Shown here: positions 43,893-52,648 of the stretch, piece by piece
How positions within the stretch are numbered: the stretch's first letter is position 1
Layout of the letters: each line of letters starts with the position of its first letter
Origin: Bradyrhizobium sp. OK095
GTDB lineage: Bacteria > Pseudomonadota > Alphaproteobacteria > Rhizobiales > Xanthobacteraceae
NCBI RefSeq assembly: GCF_900109945.1
Contig: NZ_FOBX01000002.1
Coordinates: 558,001-622,000, forward strand
Length of the DNA stretch: 64,000 nt
Reading direction: 5' to 3'
The notes under the pieces: model-generated
The model's database searches: none
Told to the model about the DNA's origin: nothing
What the model saw: only the letters and a program-made list of their open reading frames with translations
Position numbers and translations under genes: made by a program

Positions 43893-46800
43893 TCATTGCA
43901 GGAGCGGGGTCCGCAAGTCGAGGGTCAGCGGAAACTCATTTGTGCGTTCCTCGGGCGGCGGCTGCATCGGACCGGGCGTATGGCCGTGGTCCTGGAAGCG
44001 CGCCAGCCGCCGCGCCTCGGCCTCATAGGTGTTGACGGGCTTGGTCTCGTAGCTGCGGCCGCCAGGATGGGCGACGTGGTAGACGCAGCCACCGAGCGAG
44101 CGGCCATTCCAGGTGTCGATCAGGTCGAAGGTCAGGGGCGCATGGACCGGAATGGTCGGGTGCAGGCCGGAGGCCGGCTGCCAGGCCTTGAAGCGGACGC
44201 CGGCCACGGCTTCGCCCGAGCGGCCGGTCGTGGTCATCGGCAGGCGGCGGCCGTTGCAGGTGATGATGTGGCGGCCCTCGACAAAACCCTCCGCCTTGAC
44301 CTGAAGCCGCTCGACCGAGCTGTCGACATAGCGCACCGTGCCGCCGGCCGAGCCCTCCTCGCCAAGCACATGCCAGGGCTCCAGCGCCTGCCGCAGTTCC
44401 AGCGTCACGCCGCCATGATTGATGCGGCCAAACGCAGGGAAGCGGAATTCGAGCTGGGCCAGATACCATTCCGACTCGAAGGGATAACCGGACTCCTTCA
44501 ACTCGGAGAGCACCTCCAGAAAATCTTCCCAGATGAAATGCGGCAGCATATAGCGGTCGTGCAGCGCCGTGCCCCAGCGCACGAACTTGCCGGCCTGCGG
44601 CTCGCGCCAGAATTTTGCGATCAACGCGCGGATCAGCAGCTGCTGCGCCAGCGACATGCGCGGGTCCGGCGGCATTTCAAGCGCGCGGAATTCGACGAGA
44701 CCAAGCCGGCCCGTGGTCCCGTCGGGCGAATAGAGCTTGTCGATGCAGATTTCGGCGCGGTGGGTGTTGCCGGTGATGTCGACGAGCAGATGCCGGAACA
44801 GCCGGTCGACCAGCCATAGCGGCGTCTGGTAGCCCGGCGGCGGCACGTGCGAGAGCGCGATCTCGAGCTCGTAGATGCTGTCGTGACGCGCTTCGTCGAT
44901 GCGCGGCGCCTGGCTGGTCGGGCCGATGAACAGGCCGGAGAAGAAATAGGACAGCGCCGGATGCCGCTGCCAGTACAGCACGAGGCTCTTCAACAGATCA
45001 GGCCGGCGCAGGAACGGCGAGTCCGGCGGGCTGGAGCCGCCGACCACGACGTGATTGCCACCGCCGGTGCCAGTGTGGCGGCCATCGACCAGGAAGCGGT
45101 TGGCGCCGAGGCGTGTCTTGCCGGCGTCCTCATAGAGCCCGACAGTGATGTCGACCGCCTCGCGCCAATTCTTTGCCGGCTGGACGTTGACCTCGATCAC
45201 GCCGGGGTCAGGCGTCACCTTGATCACCTCGATGCGCGGATCGAACGGCGGCGGATAGCCTTCGACATGAACCTGAATCTGCATCTCCTCGGCAGTCGCT
45301 TCGAGGGCAGCGACCAGCTCGAGATAATCCTCGATGCGCTCGACCGGCGGCATGAAGGCGCAGAGCACGCCGTTGCGGACTTCGATCGACATCGCGGTGC
45401 GGACGGGGATGGACGTGTTGAGATGCTCGGGCTCGACCTGCGGCGGCGATTCCGGACGTGCCGGAAGGCTGAACACCGGCAGCTTGCCGCGGGCCTCCAT
45501 CGGGTCCTGTTCGACGATGTAGGGATATTGGTTGGGCGGGATATGGCCGAGCGAGCCGATCGGCAAGCGCAAGCCCAGCGGTGAATCGCCCGGCATCAAA
45601 AACAGATGACTGCGCCGCAGTTGCCAGCGCTCACTGCGCCAGCGCGGCGGTGCGTTCCAACGCTGCACCGGCAGCACGAATCCGCGTGGCGCGTTCAGCC
45701 CCTCATCGAACACCCGCGCCATGCGCGCGCGCGCCTCCGGATCGGATAATTTGGAGTCGGACGGATCGACGTTGACGGGAAGCTCAGCTTCCTTGTGGAG
45801 CCAGTAGGCGGTATCCTCATAAGCCGGGATGATGTAGCCGGGATCGAGCCCGAGCCGCAACGCCGTGCCCTCCGCGAACGTCCGGGCGTCCTTGACCTCG
45901 ACGCGCCGCGGATTCTCGATCCTGGCAATCAGATCGGCATTCTTCCAGATCGGCACGCCGTCCTTGCGCCAGTACAGGCCAAAGGCCCAACGCGGCAGGC
46001 TCTCGCCGGGATACCATTTGCCCTCGCCGAAGTGCAGCAGGCCGCCCGGTCCGAAGCGCGTGTGCAAACGGCGGATCAGATCGTCAGCGAGCGCGCGCTT
46101 GGTCGGGCCGACAGCCTCGGTGTTCCATTCGGCCGCTTCGAGATCGTCAACCGAAACGAAGGTCGGCTCGCCGCCCATGGTGAGCCGAACATCCCGCGCG
46201 GCGAGATCGCCGTCGACCTGCTCGCCGAGATCATTGAGCCGCGTCCAGGATTCGTCCGAGAACGGCTTTGTGATGCGCGGCGCCTCGCGGATGCGCTTCA
46301 CGCTCATGTCGAATTCGAACTCGACCTCGGCAAAGCCGGCACCGCCGGAGATCGGCGCAGCCGAGCGATAATGTGGCGTCGCCGCAACCGGGATGTGCCC
46401 CTCGCCCGCGAGCATGCCGGAGGTCGCGTCAAAACCGATCCAGCCTGCGCCCGGCAGATAGACCTCGGCCCAGGCGTGCAGATCGGTGAAATCGTTCTCG
46501 ACTTCCGGCGGTCCCTCGATCGGATCGATGTCGGGGCGGATCTGGATCAGATAGCCGGAGACGAAACGGGCGGCGAGCCCGAGATGGCGGAAGGTCTGGA
46601 TCAGGAGCCAGGCGGAGTCGCGGCATGAGCCCGCGCCGGAGGTGAGCGTCTCCTCCGGCGTCTGCACGCCCGGTTCCATGCGAATGACGTAGCGAATTTT
46701 TTCCGACAGCTGCCTGTTGAGATCGACCAGGTAGTCGACGGTGTTCGGGGCTTCGGGCGGGATCGTGTCGAGATATTGCGCGAACAGCCGATCGGGCTTG

Positions 46801-47162
46801 ATGGTCTCGAGATAAGGCGCGAGCTCTGTCTTGAGATCCTGGGTGTATTGAAACGGAAAGGCGTCGGCATAGGGCTCGACGAAGAAGTCGAACGGATTGA
46901 CCACGGTCATCTGCGCCGTGAAATCGACCTCGATCTTCAACTCGGTGGTCTTCTCGTGGAAGACGTAGCGCGCCAGCCAGTTGCCTTGCGGGTCCTGCTG
47001 CCAGTTCACGAAATGATTGGCCGGGGTGACCTTGAGCGAATAGCTCAGGATCGGTGTGCGCGTGTGCGGCGCCGGCCGCAGGCGGATCGTCTGCGGGCCA
47101 AGATCGATCGGACGGTCGTATTTGTAATGCGTGACGTGGTGCAATGCGACGTAGATCGACAC
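43893..47162 (-). CDS. Transglutaminase-DUF2126 fusion protein
   Basis: A 1089-residue soluble protein. The first 300 residues are a transglutaminase-like domain with C180 ([12 protein letters not shown]), H229 ([10 protein letters not shown]) and D245 (GWIGFDAT). The remaining 790 are the DUF2126 (COG4196) region, with conserved stretches such as [47 protein letters not shown] and [20 protein letters not shown]. The start is placed at GTG 47162, where the family N-terminus [16 protein letters not shown] begins; an ATG at 47219 gives a longer, unconserved head. It leads the operon with the ATP-grasp/alpha-E and small transglutaminase genes. The product is uncharacterised; amide ligation and cleavage is the common prediction. 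Confidence 0.92.
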   Translation of the reverse strand: MSIYVALHHVTHYKYDRPIDLGPQTIRLRPAPHTRTPILSYSLKVTPANHFVNWQQDPQGNWLARYVFHEKTTELKIEVDFTAQMTVVNPFDFFVEPYADAFPFQYTQDLKTELAPYLETIKPDRLFAQYLDTIPPEAPNTVDYLVDLNRQLSEKIRYVIRMEPGVQTPEETLTSGAGSCRDSAWLLIQTFRHLGLAARFVSGYLIQIRPDIDPIEGPPEVENDFTDLHAWAEVYLPGAGWIGFDATSGMLAGEGHIPVAATPHYRSAAPISGGAGFAEVEFEFDMSVKRIREAPRITKPFSDESWTRLNDLGEQVDGDLAARDVRLTMGGEPTFVSVDDLEAAEWNTEAVGPTKRALADDLIRRLHTRFGPGGLLHFGEGKWYPGESLPRWAFGLYWRKDGVPIWKNADLIARIENPRRVEVKDARTFAEGTALRLGLDPGYIIPAYEDTAYWLHKEAELPVNVDPSDSKLSDPEARARMARVFDEGLNAPRGFVLPVQRWNAPPRWRSERWQLRRSHLFLMPGDSPLGLRLPIGSLGHIPPNQYPYIVEQDPMEARGKLPVFSLPARPESPPQVEPEHLNTSIPVRTAMSIEVRNGVLCAFMPPVERIEDYLELVAALEATAEEMQIQVHVEGYPPPFDPRIEVIKVTPDPGVIEVNVQPAKNWREAVDITVGLYEDAGKTRLGANRFLVDGRHTGTGGGNHVVVGGSSPPDSPFLRRPDLLKSLVLYWQRHPALSYFFSGLFIGPTSQAPRIDEARHDSIYELEIALSHVPPPGYQTPLWLVDRLFRHLLVDITGNTHRAEICIDKLYSPDGTTGRLGLVEFRALEMPPDPRMSLAQQLLIRALIAKFWREPQAGKFVRWGTALHDRYMLPHFIWEDFLEVLSELKESGYPFESEWYLAQLEFRFPAFGRINHGGVTLELRQALEPWHVLGEEGSAGGTVRYVDSSVERLQVKAEGFVEGRHIITCNGRRLPMTTTGRSGEAVAGVRFKAWQPASGLHPTIPVHAPLTFDLIDTWNGRSLGGCVYHVAHPGGRSYETKPVNTYEAEARRLARFQDHGHTPGPMQPPPEERTNEFPLTLDLRTPLLQ

Positions 47163-47298
47163 GGGGTGCGGTACTCCAGCAGCTTTTTTGAGCAGAACAC
47201 CTGACGTCAGTGCGATCAAGCACTAACAACGGGCAAACCGTGCCTATGCAAGGTGCGGGCCGCCCGCTTGCGCATCGCTATTGGGTACGCCGAAGGTC

Positions 47299-48603
47299 TT
47301 ACGCCGCCGAGGTCAGCCGCTGCAGGAACTGCGTCACCTCTCGCCGGAGCGTCTCGACCTCGCCGTGGACGCGCTCGGAGGCGCTGTTGACGCGGCTGGC
47401 GACGCGCCCCGTATCGGCGGCGGCTTCGCTGATGCCTGTCACGTTGGAGGAGACCTGCGAGGTGCCGGCCGAGGCCTCCTGGACGTTGCGGGCGATCTCG
47501 CGGGTCGCAAGGCCCTGCTGCTCGATCGAGGTCGCGATCGAGGCGGTGATGCCGTTGATCTCGGCAATGGTCTGCGCGATCGCCTCGACGGCTGCGACCG
47601 AATTGGTGGTCGATTGCTGCATCTCGCCGACCTTGGCGCTGATCTCCTCGGTCGCTTTCGCGGTCTGGTTGGCGAGGCTCTTGACCTCAGAGGCTACGAC
47701 CGCGAAGCCGCGGCCCGCCTCGCCCGCACGCGCTGCCTCGATGGTGGCGTTCAGTGCGAGGAGATTGGTCTGCGAGGCAATCTCGCTGATCAGCTTGACG
47801 ACATCGCCGATCCGCAGCGCGGCATCCGCGAGCGAGCGGATCTCGCTGCCGGCGCGATTGGCCTCGTTCACGGCCCGGCCCGTGCTCGTGGTCGAGCCGC
47901 TCACCTGTCGGCCGATCTCGGCGATCGAGGATGCGAGCTGCTCGGCGGCGCTGGCGACGGTTGCGACATTGCGCGAGGCTTGGTCGGAGGCGTTGAGCAC
48001 GCCGGAGGTCTGCCGGCTGGTCTTCTCGGCCGCGGCCGCCATCTGGCCGGCGTCGGATTCGAGATCGGTCGCCGCGCCCATGAGCGTGCCGGCGACGCCG
48101 TCGAGATGCGTGCCGAACTGTTTTGCGAGATCCCCGATCTCGACCACGCGGCGGCCGAGACTGTCGGTGCCGGAATTGATGACGGTGGCCGAACGGCGGA
48201 ACGAGCCGGGCAGACCACGCGCGAGGATTCTTCGGAAATACTTGCCGCGGCTGGCATAGTCCATCGATGCCGAAGCCTCGCGCAGGAACGCATCGGTGAT
48301 GTCGAGCATGTCGTTGACCGACTTCTGGATCGCCCCGATCCGCCCGGCCTGCCGCTCGCTCAGGATGCGCGCTTCGAGATCGCCATGCGAAGCCTTGCGG
48401 CAGACATCGGCCACTTCATCGACGGCCATTGCCGTGCGATGCTGGCACCAGACGGCATAGAAGAGCAGCGCGACGGTCGCGCCGAGCAGCGCCGCACTCG
48501 CGATTCCGGTTACACCGAGGAGCGAGAGTCCGAATGCAACGATAGCAAGAACACATGCGAGCGCGGTCGCTCCCTGCGCCTTAGAGAGAGAGCACAAATT
48601 CAT
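47299..48603 (-). CDS. Methyl-accepting signalling half of a split Aer-like receptor
   Basis: A 434-residue frame starting at ATG 48603 (a GTG at 48615 is also possible). It begins with two transmembrane helices joined by a short turn ([19 protein letters not shown] and [19 protein letters not shown]), followed by a HAMP-like linker and a coiled-coil signalling domain with the CheA-contact tip [21 protein letters not shown] helical hairpin without a periplasmic domain is the hallmark of Aer-type receptors, where it follows a cytoplasmic PAS domain. That PAS domain is encoded immediately upstream in another frame, overlapping by 23 bases across a (CT)5 run. Expressed alone this half would lack the sensor. 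Confidence 0.88.
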   Translation of the reverse strand: MNLCSLSKAQGATALACVLAIVAFGLSLLGVTGIASAALLGATVALLFYAVWCQHRTAMAVDEVADVCRKASHGDLEARILSERQAGRIGAIQKSVNDMLDITDAFLREASASMDYASRGKYFRRILARGLPGSFRRSATVINSGTDSLGRRVVEIGDLAKQFGTHLDGVAGTLMGAATDLESDAGQMAAAAEKTSRQTSGVLNASDQASRNVATVASAAEQLASSIAEIGRQVSGSTTSTGRAVNEANRAGSEIRSLADAALRIGDVVKLISEIASQTNLLALNATIEAARAGEAGRGFAVVASEVKSLANQTAKATEEISAKVGEMQQSTTNSVAAVEAIAQTIAEINGITASIATSIEQQGLATREIARNVQEASAGTSQVSSNVTGISEAAADTGRVASRVNSASERVHGEVETLRREVTQFLQRLTSAA

Positions 48604-49102
48604 CGTAACCGACACCCTGTTGCTTCAATAGTCCGACCATCGCGTCGAAACTCGCGCGCATGCCGTCCTTGGCATTGGCGTGCCGCGCCTCTTCCGCGCA
48701 CAGCGTCTTGTAGATCGGCTTGATGCGCTCGATCTGCACGGGATCGGGCTTGCGACGGTTGGAGTGATAGCCGACGATATTGCCGCGCTCGTCGAACGTC
48801 GGCGTGACGTGGGCGAACACCCAGTAATGGCTGCCGTCCTTCGCCAGATTGACGACGTAGGCGAAGATTTCCTGCTTGGTCTGAAGCGTGTCCCACAACA
48901 GCTTGAAGACGGCGCGCGGCATGTCGGGATGGCGGATCAGGCTATGGGGCGCTCCCATCAGCTCCGCGTAGGAATATTTGGCCATGCGGATGAAGGCGTC
49001 ATTGGCGTAGGTGATGCGGCCTTTGAGATCGGTCTTCGACACGATCAACTCCTCCTCACCGAGGAGATTTTCCACACCGGTCGGCCGTATCGCACGCGTC
49101 AT
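48581..49102 (-). CDS. Aer-like PAS sensor half of a split receptor
   Basis: A 173-residue protein with an Aer-type PAS domain that would bind [23 protein letters not shown], then [39 protein letters not shown] and a connecting helix ([19 protein letters not shown]) like the F1 segment of Aer. The frame ends YDEFVLSL and stops within the (CT)5 tract. Inserting one CT would continue the reading into SKAQGATAL and the methyl-accepting half, giving a 601-residue receptor. The start at 49102 is chosen because the family begins here; the frame stays open to 49183. Aer receptors steer cells by redox or energy state. As it stands the PAS half may be soluble and without output. Confidence 0.87.
   Translation of the reverse strand: MTRAIRPTGVENLLGEEELIVSKTDLKGRITYANDAFIRMAKYSYAELMGAPHSLIRHPDMPRAVFKLLWDTLQTKQEIFAYVVNLAKDGSHYWVFAHVTPTFDERGNIVGYHSNRRKPDPVQIERIKPIYKTLCAEEARHANAKDGMRASFDAMVGLLKQQGVGYDEFVLSL
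48583..48592. repeat. (AG)5/(CT)5 dinucleotide tract at the PAS/MCP junction
   Basis: Five AG units on the plus strand (CT on the coding strand) lie in the last codons of the PAS frame and the first codons of the signalling frame. A change of one unit to six fuses both frames. Short dinucleotide runs are prone to slippage during replication, and are also a place where a sequencing or assembly error could occur. Confidence 0.85.
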
Positions 49103-49293
49103 CTGTCGTCCAATCCTCGCGAAGCGCCAACGCGCCGAAGGCGTCGGAGCTCGCGTCACTCTCAGGAATACGACAGGAAACATTAAGCATAGGTGAGGAA
49201 GGGAACCCGTGCGGCTACGTGGCCTCCGGTAAATTTACGGACTGGCTCTGTTCGTCCTGCAAATTTCCGCAGCGAGGCGCGCGCTTTGCTCGA

Positions 49294-50817
49294 TCACATT
49301 GTCGCGCCGAGCACCCAGGGCGCGAACTCGGCGCCGCCGAAGTCAAAGCTCTCGCTCTTGGTCGGCTGGCCGGAGGCCGTCTTCAGGATCAGCTCGAAGA
49401 TGCGCTGGCCGCACTCCTGGACGCTCTCCTCGCCTTCGAGGATGGTGCCGCAATTGACGTCCATATCCTCTTCCATGCGCTTGTACATGGGCGTGTTGGT
49501 GGCGAGCTTGATCGACGGCGCGGGCTTGCAGCCGAACACGCTGCCGCGGCCGGTGGTGAAACAGACGAGGTTGGCGCCGCCGGCGACCTGGCCGGTGGCG
49601 GCAACGGGATCGTAGCCGGGCGTGTCCATGAACACGAAGCCGCGCTTCGTCACCGGCTCGGCATAGCGCAGCACGTCGACGAGGTTGGTGGTGCCGGCCT
49701 TCGCCATCGCGCCCAGTGATTTTTCCAAAATGGTGGTGAGACCGCCGGCCTTGTTGCCGGGGCTCGGATTGGCGTTCATCTCGGCGCCTTCGCGCGCGGT
49801 GTATTCGTCCCACCAGCGCATGAGATCGACGAGCTTCTCGCCGACCTCGCGGCTGACTGCGCGACGCGTGAGCAGATGCTCGGCGCCGTAGGTCTCCGGC
49901 GTCTCCGACAGGATCACGGTGCCGCCGTGACGCACGATGAGATCGCTGGCCGCGCCAAGCGCGGGATTGGCTGACACGCCGGAATAGCCGTCCGAGCCGC
50001 CGCATTGCAGTGCCACGGTGAGTTCGCTCACCGGAACGGACTCGCGCTTGACCTTGTTCGAATCCGCAAGAGCTTCGCGCACGAAGGCGATGCCGGCTTC
50101 CACCGTCTTGCGGGTGCCGCCGACTTCCTGGATGTCCATCGCGCGGAGGCGACCGGCAAGCTTCTGCTCTTCCATCAGGCCGCCGATCTGGTTCACCTCG
50201 CAGCCGAGGCCGAGCACGATGACATGAGAGAAGTTCACGTGACGCGCGTAGCCGCCGAGCGTGCGGCGGAGCAGCGCCAAGGGCTCGTTCTGCGTCATGC
50301 CGCAACCGGTCTTGTGGGTCAGCGCCACCACGCCGTCGACATTGGGGAAATCGGCCAGCGGGTTGTCGCCGGTGAAGGGGTTCTTCTTGAAGACGTCGGC
50401 GACGAGACTTGCGACATGCGCGCTGCAATTCACCGAGGTGAGGATGCCGATATAGTTGCGCGTGGCGACGCGGCCATCCGGGCGGCGGATGCCTTCGAAA
50501 GTCGCGGGCAGATCGAAATTCGGCGTCGGTTTGACGTCAACGCAATAGGCATAGTCCTTGGCGAAATCGCCCATGCCGATGTTCTGCACGTGCACATGCT
50601 GGCCCGGAGCGATCGGAATGGTCGCAAAGCCGATGATCTGGCCGTAGCGGATCACAGGCTCGCCGACGGCGATCGGCTTGATCGCGACCTTGTGGCCGGA
50701 GGGAATGCGTTCGACCGTGGTGACGCCGTCGGCGACCACGGTGCCGGGCGGCAGGCTCGCGCGCGCAATCAGCACGCCATCATCGGGATGCAGGCGGATG
50801 ACGGGGCTGATGGTCAT
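49294..50817 (-). CDS. UxaA family altronate/galactarate-type dehydratase
   Basis: A 507-residue protein of the UxaA/GarD family. An N-terminal SAF domain (residues 1-90, VIRLHPDDGVLIARASLPPG) is followed by a linker, and from about 115 the main domain (GRVATRNYIGILTSVNCSA, HKTGCGMTQNEP, VIVLGLGCEVNQIGGL, LQCGGSDGYSGVSANPALG, CGTILEGEESVQECG). These enzymes dehydrate sugar acids to 2-keto-3-deoxy acids. It has an AGGAG box and follows an HpaI/GarL-type aldolase gene by 64 bases on the same strand, which would suit a GarD-GarL-like pair acting on a hexarate or related acid. Whether it belongs to the neighbouring hpa pathway is unclear. Confidence 0.9.
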   Translation of the reverse strand: MTISPVIRLHPDDGVLIARASLPPGTVVADGVTTVERIPSGHKVAIKPIAVGEPVIRYGQIIGFATIPIAPGQHVHVQNIGMGDFAKDYAYCVDVKPTPNFDLPATFEGIRRPDGRVATRNYIGILTSVNCSAHVASLVADVFKKNPFTGDNPLADFPNVDGVVALTHKTGCGMTQNEPLALLRRTLGGYARHVNFSHVIVLGLGCEVNQIGGLMEEQKLAGRLRAMDIQEVGGTRKTVEAGIAFVREALADSNKVKRESVPVSELTVALQCGGSDGYSGVSANPALGAASDLIVRHGGTVILSETPETYGAEHLLTRRAVSREVGEKLVDLMRWWDEYTAREGAEMNANPSPGNKAGGLTTILEKSLGAMAKAGTTNLVDVLRYAEPVTKRGFVFMDTPGYDPVAATGQVAGGANLVCFTTGRGSVFGCKPAPSIKLATNTPMYKRMEEDMDVNCGTILEGEESVQECGQRIFELILKTASGQPTKSESFDFGGAEFAPWVLGATM

Positions 50818-50845
50818 GAGAGATCTCCTGTATCATCGTAGTTCA

Positions 50846-50871
50846 CCTCTCCCCGCCAAAGCGGGGAGAGG
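50846..50871. repeat. Intercistronic hairpin, part of a palindromic repeat
   Basis: CCTCTCCCCGC (50846-50856), a four-base loop and GCGGGGAGAGG (50861-50871) form an 11-bp perfect stem between the aldolase and dehydratase genes. It resembles the short multicopy CTCCCCGC/GCGGGGAG palindromes found in bradyrhizobial intergenic regions and may tune the relative mRNA levels of the two genes. Confidence 0.6.
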
Positions 50872-50881
50872 GAGAGGATTT

Positions 50882-51658
50882 TTACGCCTTGCCGGCCGAA
50901 TCCTTGCGGGTCGCGTTGACCTGCATCTTGGCATAGGTCGTCATCAAGCCGACCTCGTTCGAGAGCGTCACCAGCTTGAAGCCCATGTTGATGGCGCGCG
51001 CAGCACCCTCGGCGCCGCTGCAATGGATGCCCGGGAAGAGCCCGCGCTTGTCGCATTCCTTGATGATCTTGTCGTAGATCGCGAGGATCTCGGGCTCGGT
51101 GCGGTCGAGCTTCGGCTCGAGGCCGTAGGAGAAGCCGAGGTCGGACGGGCCGATATAGACGCCGTTGAGGCCTTCGACGTCGAGGATCGCTTCCATGTTC
51201 TCGACCGCGGTCTTGGTCTCCATCATCGGCAGCAGCACGATGTCATCGTTCGCCGTCTTCTGGTAGGAGCCCGCGGTGCCGTACATGCCGGCGCGGATCG
51301 GGCCGTTGGAGCGGACGCCCTTCGGCGGATATTTCGCATAGGAGACGAGGTTCTTGGCTTCCTGCGCCGTGTTGACCATCGGGCAGATCACGCCATAGGC
51401 GCCGCCATCGAGCACCTTGCCGATGATGCCGGGCTCGTTCCAGGGCACACGGACCATCGGGGTGACCGGATGCTTGTCCATCGCCTGGAAGCACTGCACC
51501 ATCGACAGATAGTCCTGCACGCCGTGCTGCATGTCGACGGTGACGCTGTCGAAGCCGCATTGCGCGATCATCTCGGCCGAGAAGCCGGAGGGAATCGCGA
51601 GCCACGCGTTGACCACGGCCTTGCCCGACTTCCAGATTTCCTTGACCTTGTTCGCCAC
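50882..51658 (-). CDS. HpcH/HpaI family class II aldolase
   Basis: A 258-residue aldolase. The key residues of HpaI are at matching positions: H45 (VDMQHGVQDY), R70 (MVRVPWNE), and metal ligands E147 (PMMETKT) and D173 (IGPSDLG). HpaI cleaves 2,4-dihydroxyhept-2-ene-1,7-dioate into pyruvate and succinic semialdehyde, the last step of homoprotocatechuate breakdown. GarL, of the same fold, cleaves 5-keto-4-deoxyglucarate. This protein has MQHG where both have GEHA, so it belongs to a distinct subgroup. Context supports either job: it lies beside a UxaA-type dehydratase and in the same locus as hpaDEFGH, which otherwise lack an aldolase. The start is a GTG with a GGAAGG box. Confidence 0.88.
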   Translation of the reverse strand: MANKVKEIWKSGKAVVNAWLAIPSGFSAEMIAQCGFDSVTVDMQHGVQDYLSMVQCFQAMDKHPVTPMVRVPWNEPGIIGKVLDGGAYGVICPMVNTAQEAKNLVSYAKYPPKGVRSNGPIRAGMYGTAGSYQKTANDDIVLLPMMETKTAVENMEAILDVEGLNGVYIGPSDLGFSYGLEPKLDRTEPEILAIYDKIIKECDKRGLFPGIHCSGAEGAARAINMGFKLVTLSNEVGLMTTYAKMQVNATRKDSAGKA

Positions 51659-51712
51659 GTTGCCTTCCTTCTTTGTTGTTGGACCGTGTTATTTGGACCT
51701 TCGTCACCATGA

Positions 51713-51781
51713 CGAGCGCCGCGACAGCACACCATCGCTGTTACCGCGAACCGGGGCGCCGCGCTACGCTCGCAATGACGC
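51713..51781. repeat. Degenerate palindromic intergenic repeat
   Basis: The segment begins CACCATGACGAGCGCCGCGA and ends with CGCTACGCTCGCAATGACG, which in reverse reads CGTCATTGCGAGCGTAGCG, a multicopy intergenic motif of bradyrhizobia and other rhizobia. The arms are imperfect, suggesting an old or partial copy. It lies in the 258-base gap between the aldolase and livF-like genes. Confidence 0.5.
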
Positions 51782-51916
51782 AAGACCTATGCGCTTGGCC
51801 ACAGGATCCAGGCCTCGCGGGCGGCGTCCACTATCGCCGCCCGAGTGTCGTCCGGCAAGGGGATGCCGTTCAAGGCGATCGGCCCGAAATCCGCCCCCGA
51901 TGACGGAACCGTCCGG

Positions 51917-52648
51917 CTAAGCACTCGCCTTGGCGTGGCCGCCGAGATAGGCGGCGCGGATGGCTTCATTGCCCCAGAGCTCGTCGGGCTTGCCGCCGAG
52001 CACGATGCGGCCGGTCTCCAGCACGTAGCCGTAATCGGCCACCGACAGGCCCATGCGCGCGTTCTGCTCCACGAGCAGGACGGTGGTATTGCGCCGGATC
52101 TCGGAAATGATCTTGAACACGGCCTGCACGATGACAGGCGCGAGGCCGAGCGAGGGTTCGTCGAGCAGCAATAGCCGCGGCTTGGCCATCAGCCCCCGCG
52201 CGACCGCCACCATCTGCAACTGTCCACCGGACAGCGTCCAGCCGAGCGCATTGGTGAACTTGCGGATATCAGGGAACAGGTCGAACATCGCGTCCGCCTC
52301 GCGCGAGATCTCCGAGGTCGCCGCCCGGCGATTGGACGCGCCGAGCATGATGTTCTCCTTCACCGTCAGGCCCGGAAAAACGCGGCGGCCTTCCGGCACG
52401 TGCGAGATGCCCATGCGGACGATAGCCTCCGGGCCGAGACCGGCGATCGACTTGCCGTCGAACAGGATCTCGCCCGAGGTTGGCTTGGCAAGCCCCGAGA
52501 TCGCACGCAGCGTCGTCGACTTGCCGGCGCCGTTGGCGCCCAACAACGTCACCACCTGCCCCTGCTCCACGGCGCAGGTGACGCCGCGCAGCGCTTCGAT
52601 CTCGCCGTAGCGCACCACGAGATTGCGGATTTCGAGCAACGGCATCAT
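51917..52648 (-). CDS. livF: Liv-type ABC transporter ATP-binding protein (LivF)
   Basis: A 243-residue ATPase with Walker A GANGAGKSTT (K43), signature LSGGQLQMVAVARGLM and Walker B LLLLDEPSLGLAP, and the LivF-type start LLEIRNLVVRYGEIEALRGV. It energises uptake of branched-chain amino acids or, in many rhizobia, aromatic acids and other organic acids. Its ATG overlaps the stop of the fused LivM-LivG gene. Position next to the hpa regulator suggests that this importer brings in the pathway's substrate. Confidence 0.95.
   Translation of the reverse strand: MMPLLEIRNLVVRYGEIEALRGVTCAVEQGQVVTLLGANGAGKSTTLRAISGLAKPTSGEILFDGKSIAGLGPEAIVRMGISHVPEGRRVFPGLTVKENIMLGASNRRAATSEISREADAMFDLFPDIRKFTNALGWTLSGGQLQMVAVARGLMAKPRLLLLDEPSLGLAPVIVQAVFKIISEIRRNTTVLLVEQNARMGLSVADYGYVLETGRIVLGGKPDELWGNEAIRAAYLGGHAKASA

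Noticed and set aside
51787..51969. 60-codon minus-strand frame overlapping the end of livF
   Set aside because: It overlaps the livF coding end, lacks a ribosome binding site and has no recognisable homology. It may include an old gene remnant, but that cannot be shown.
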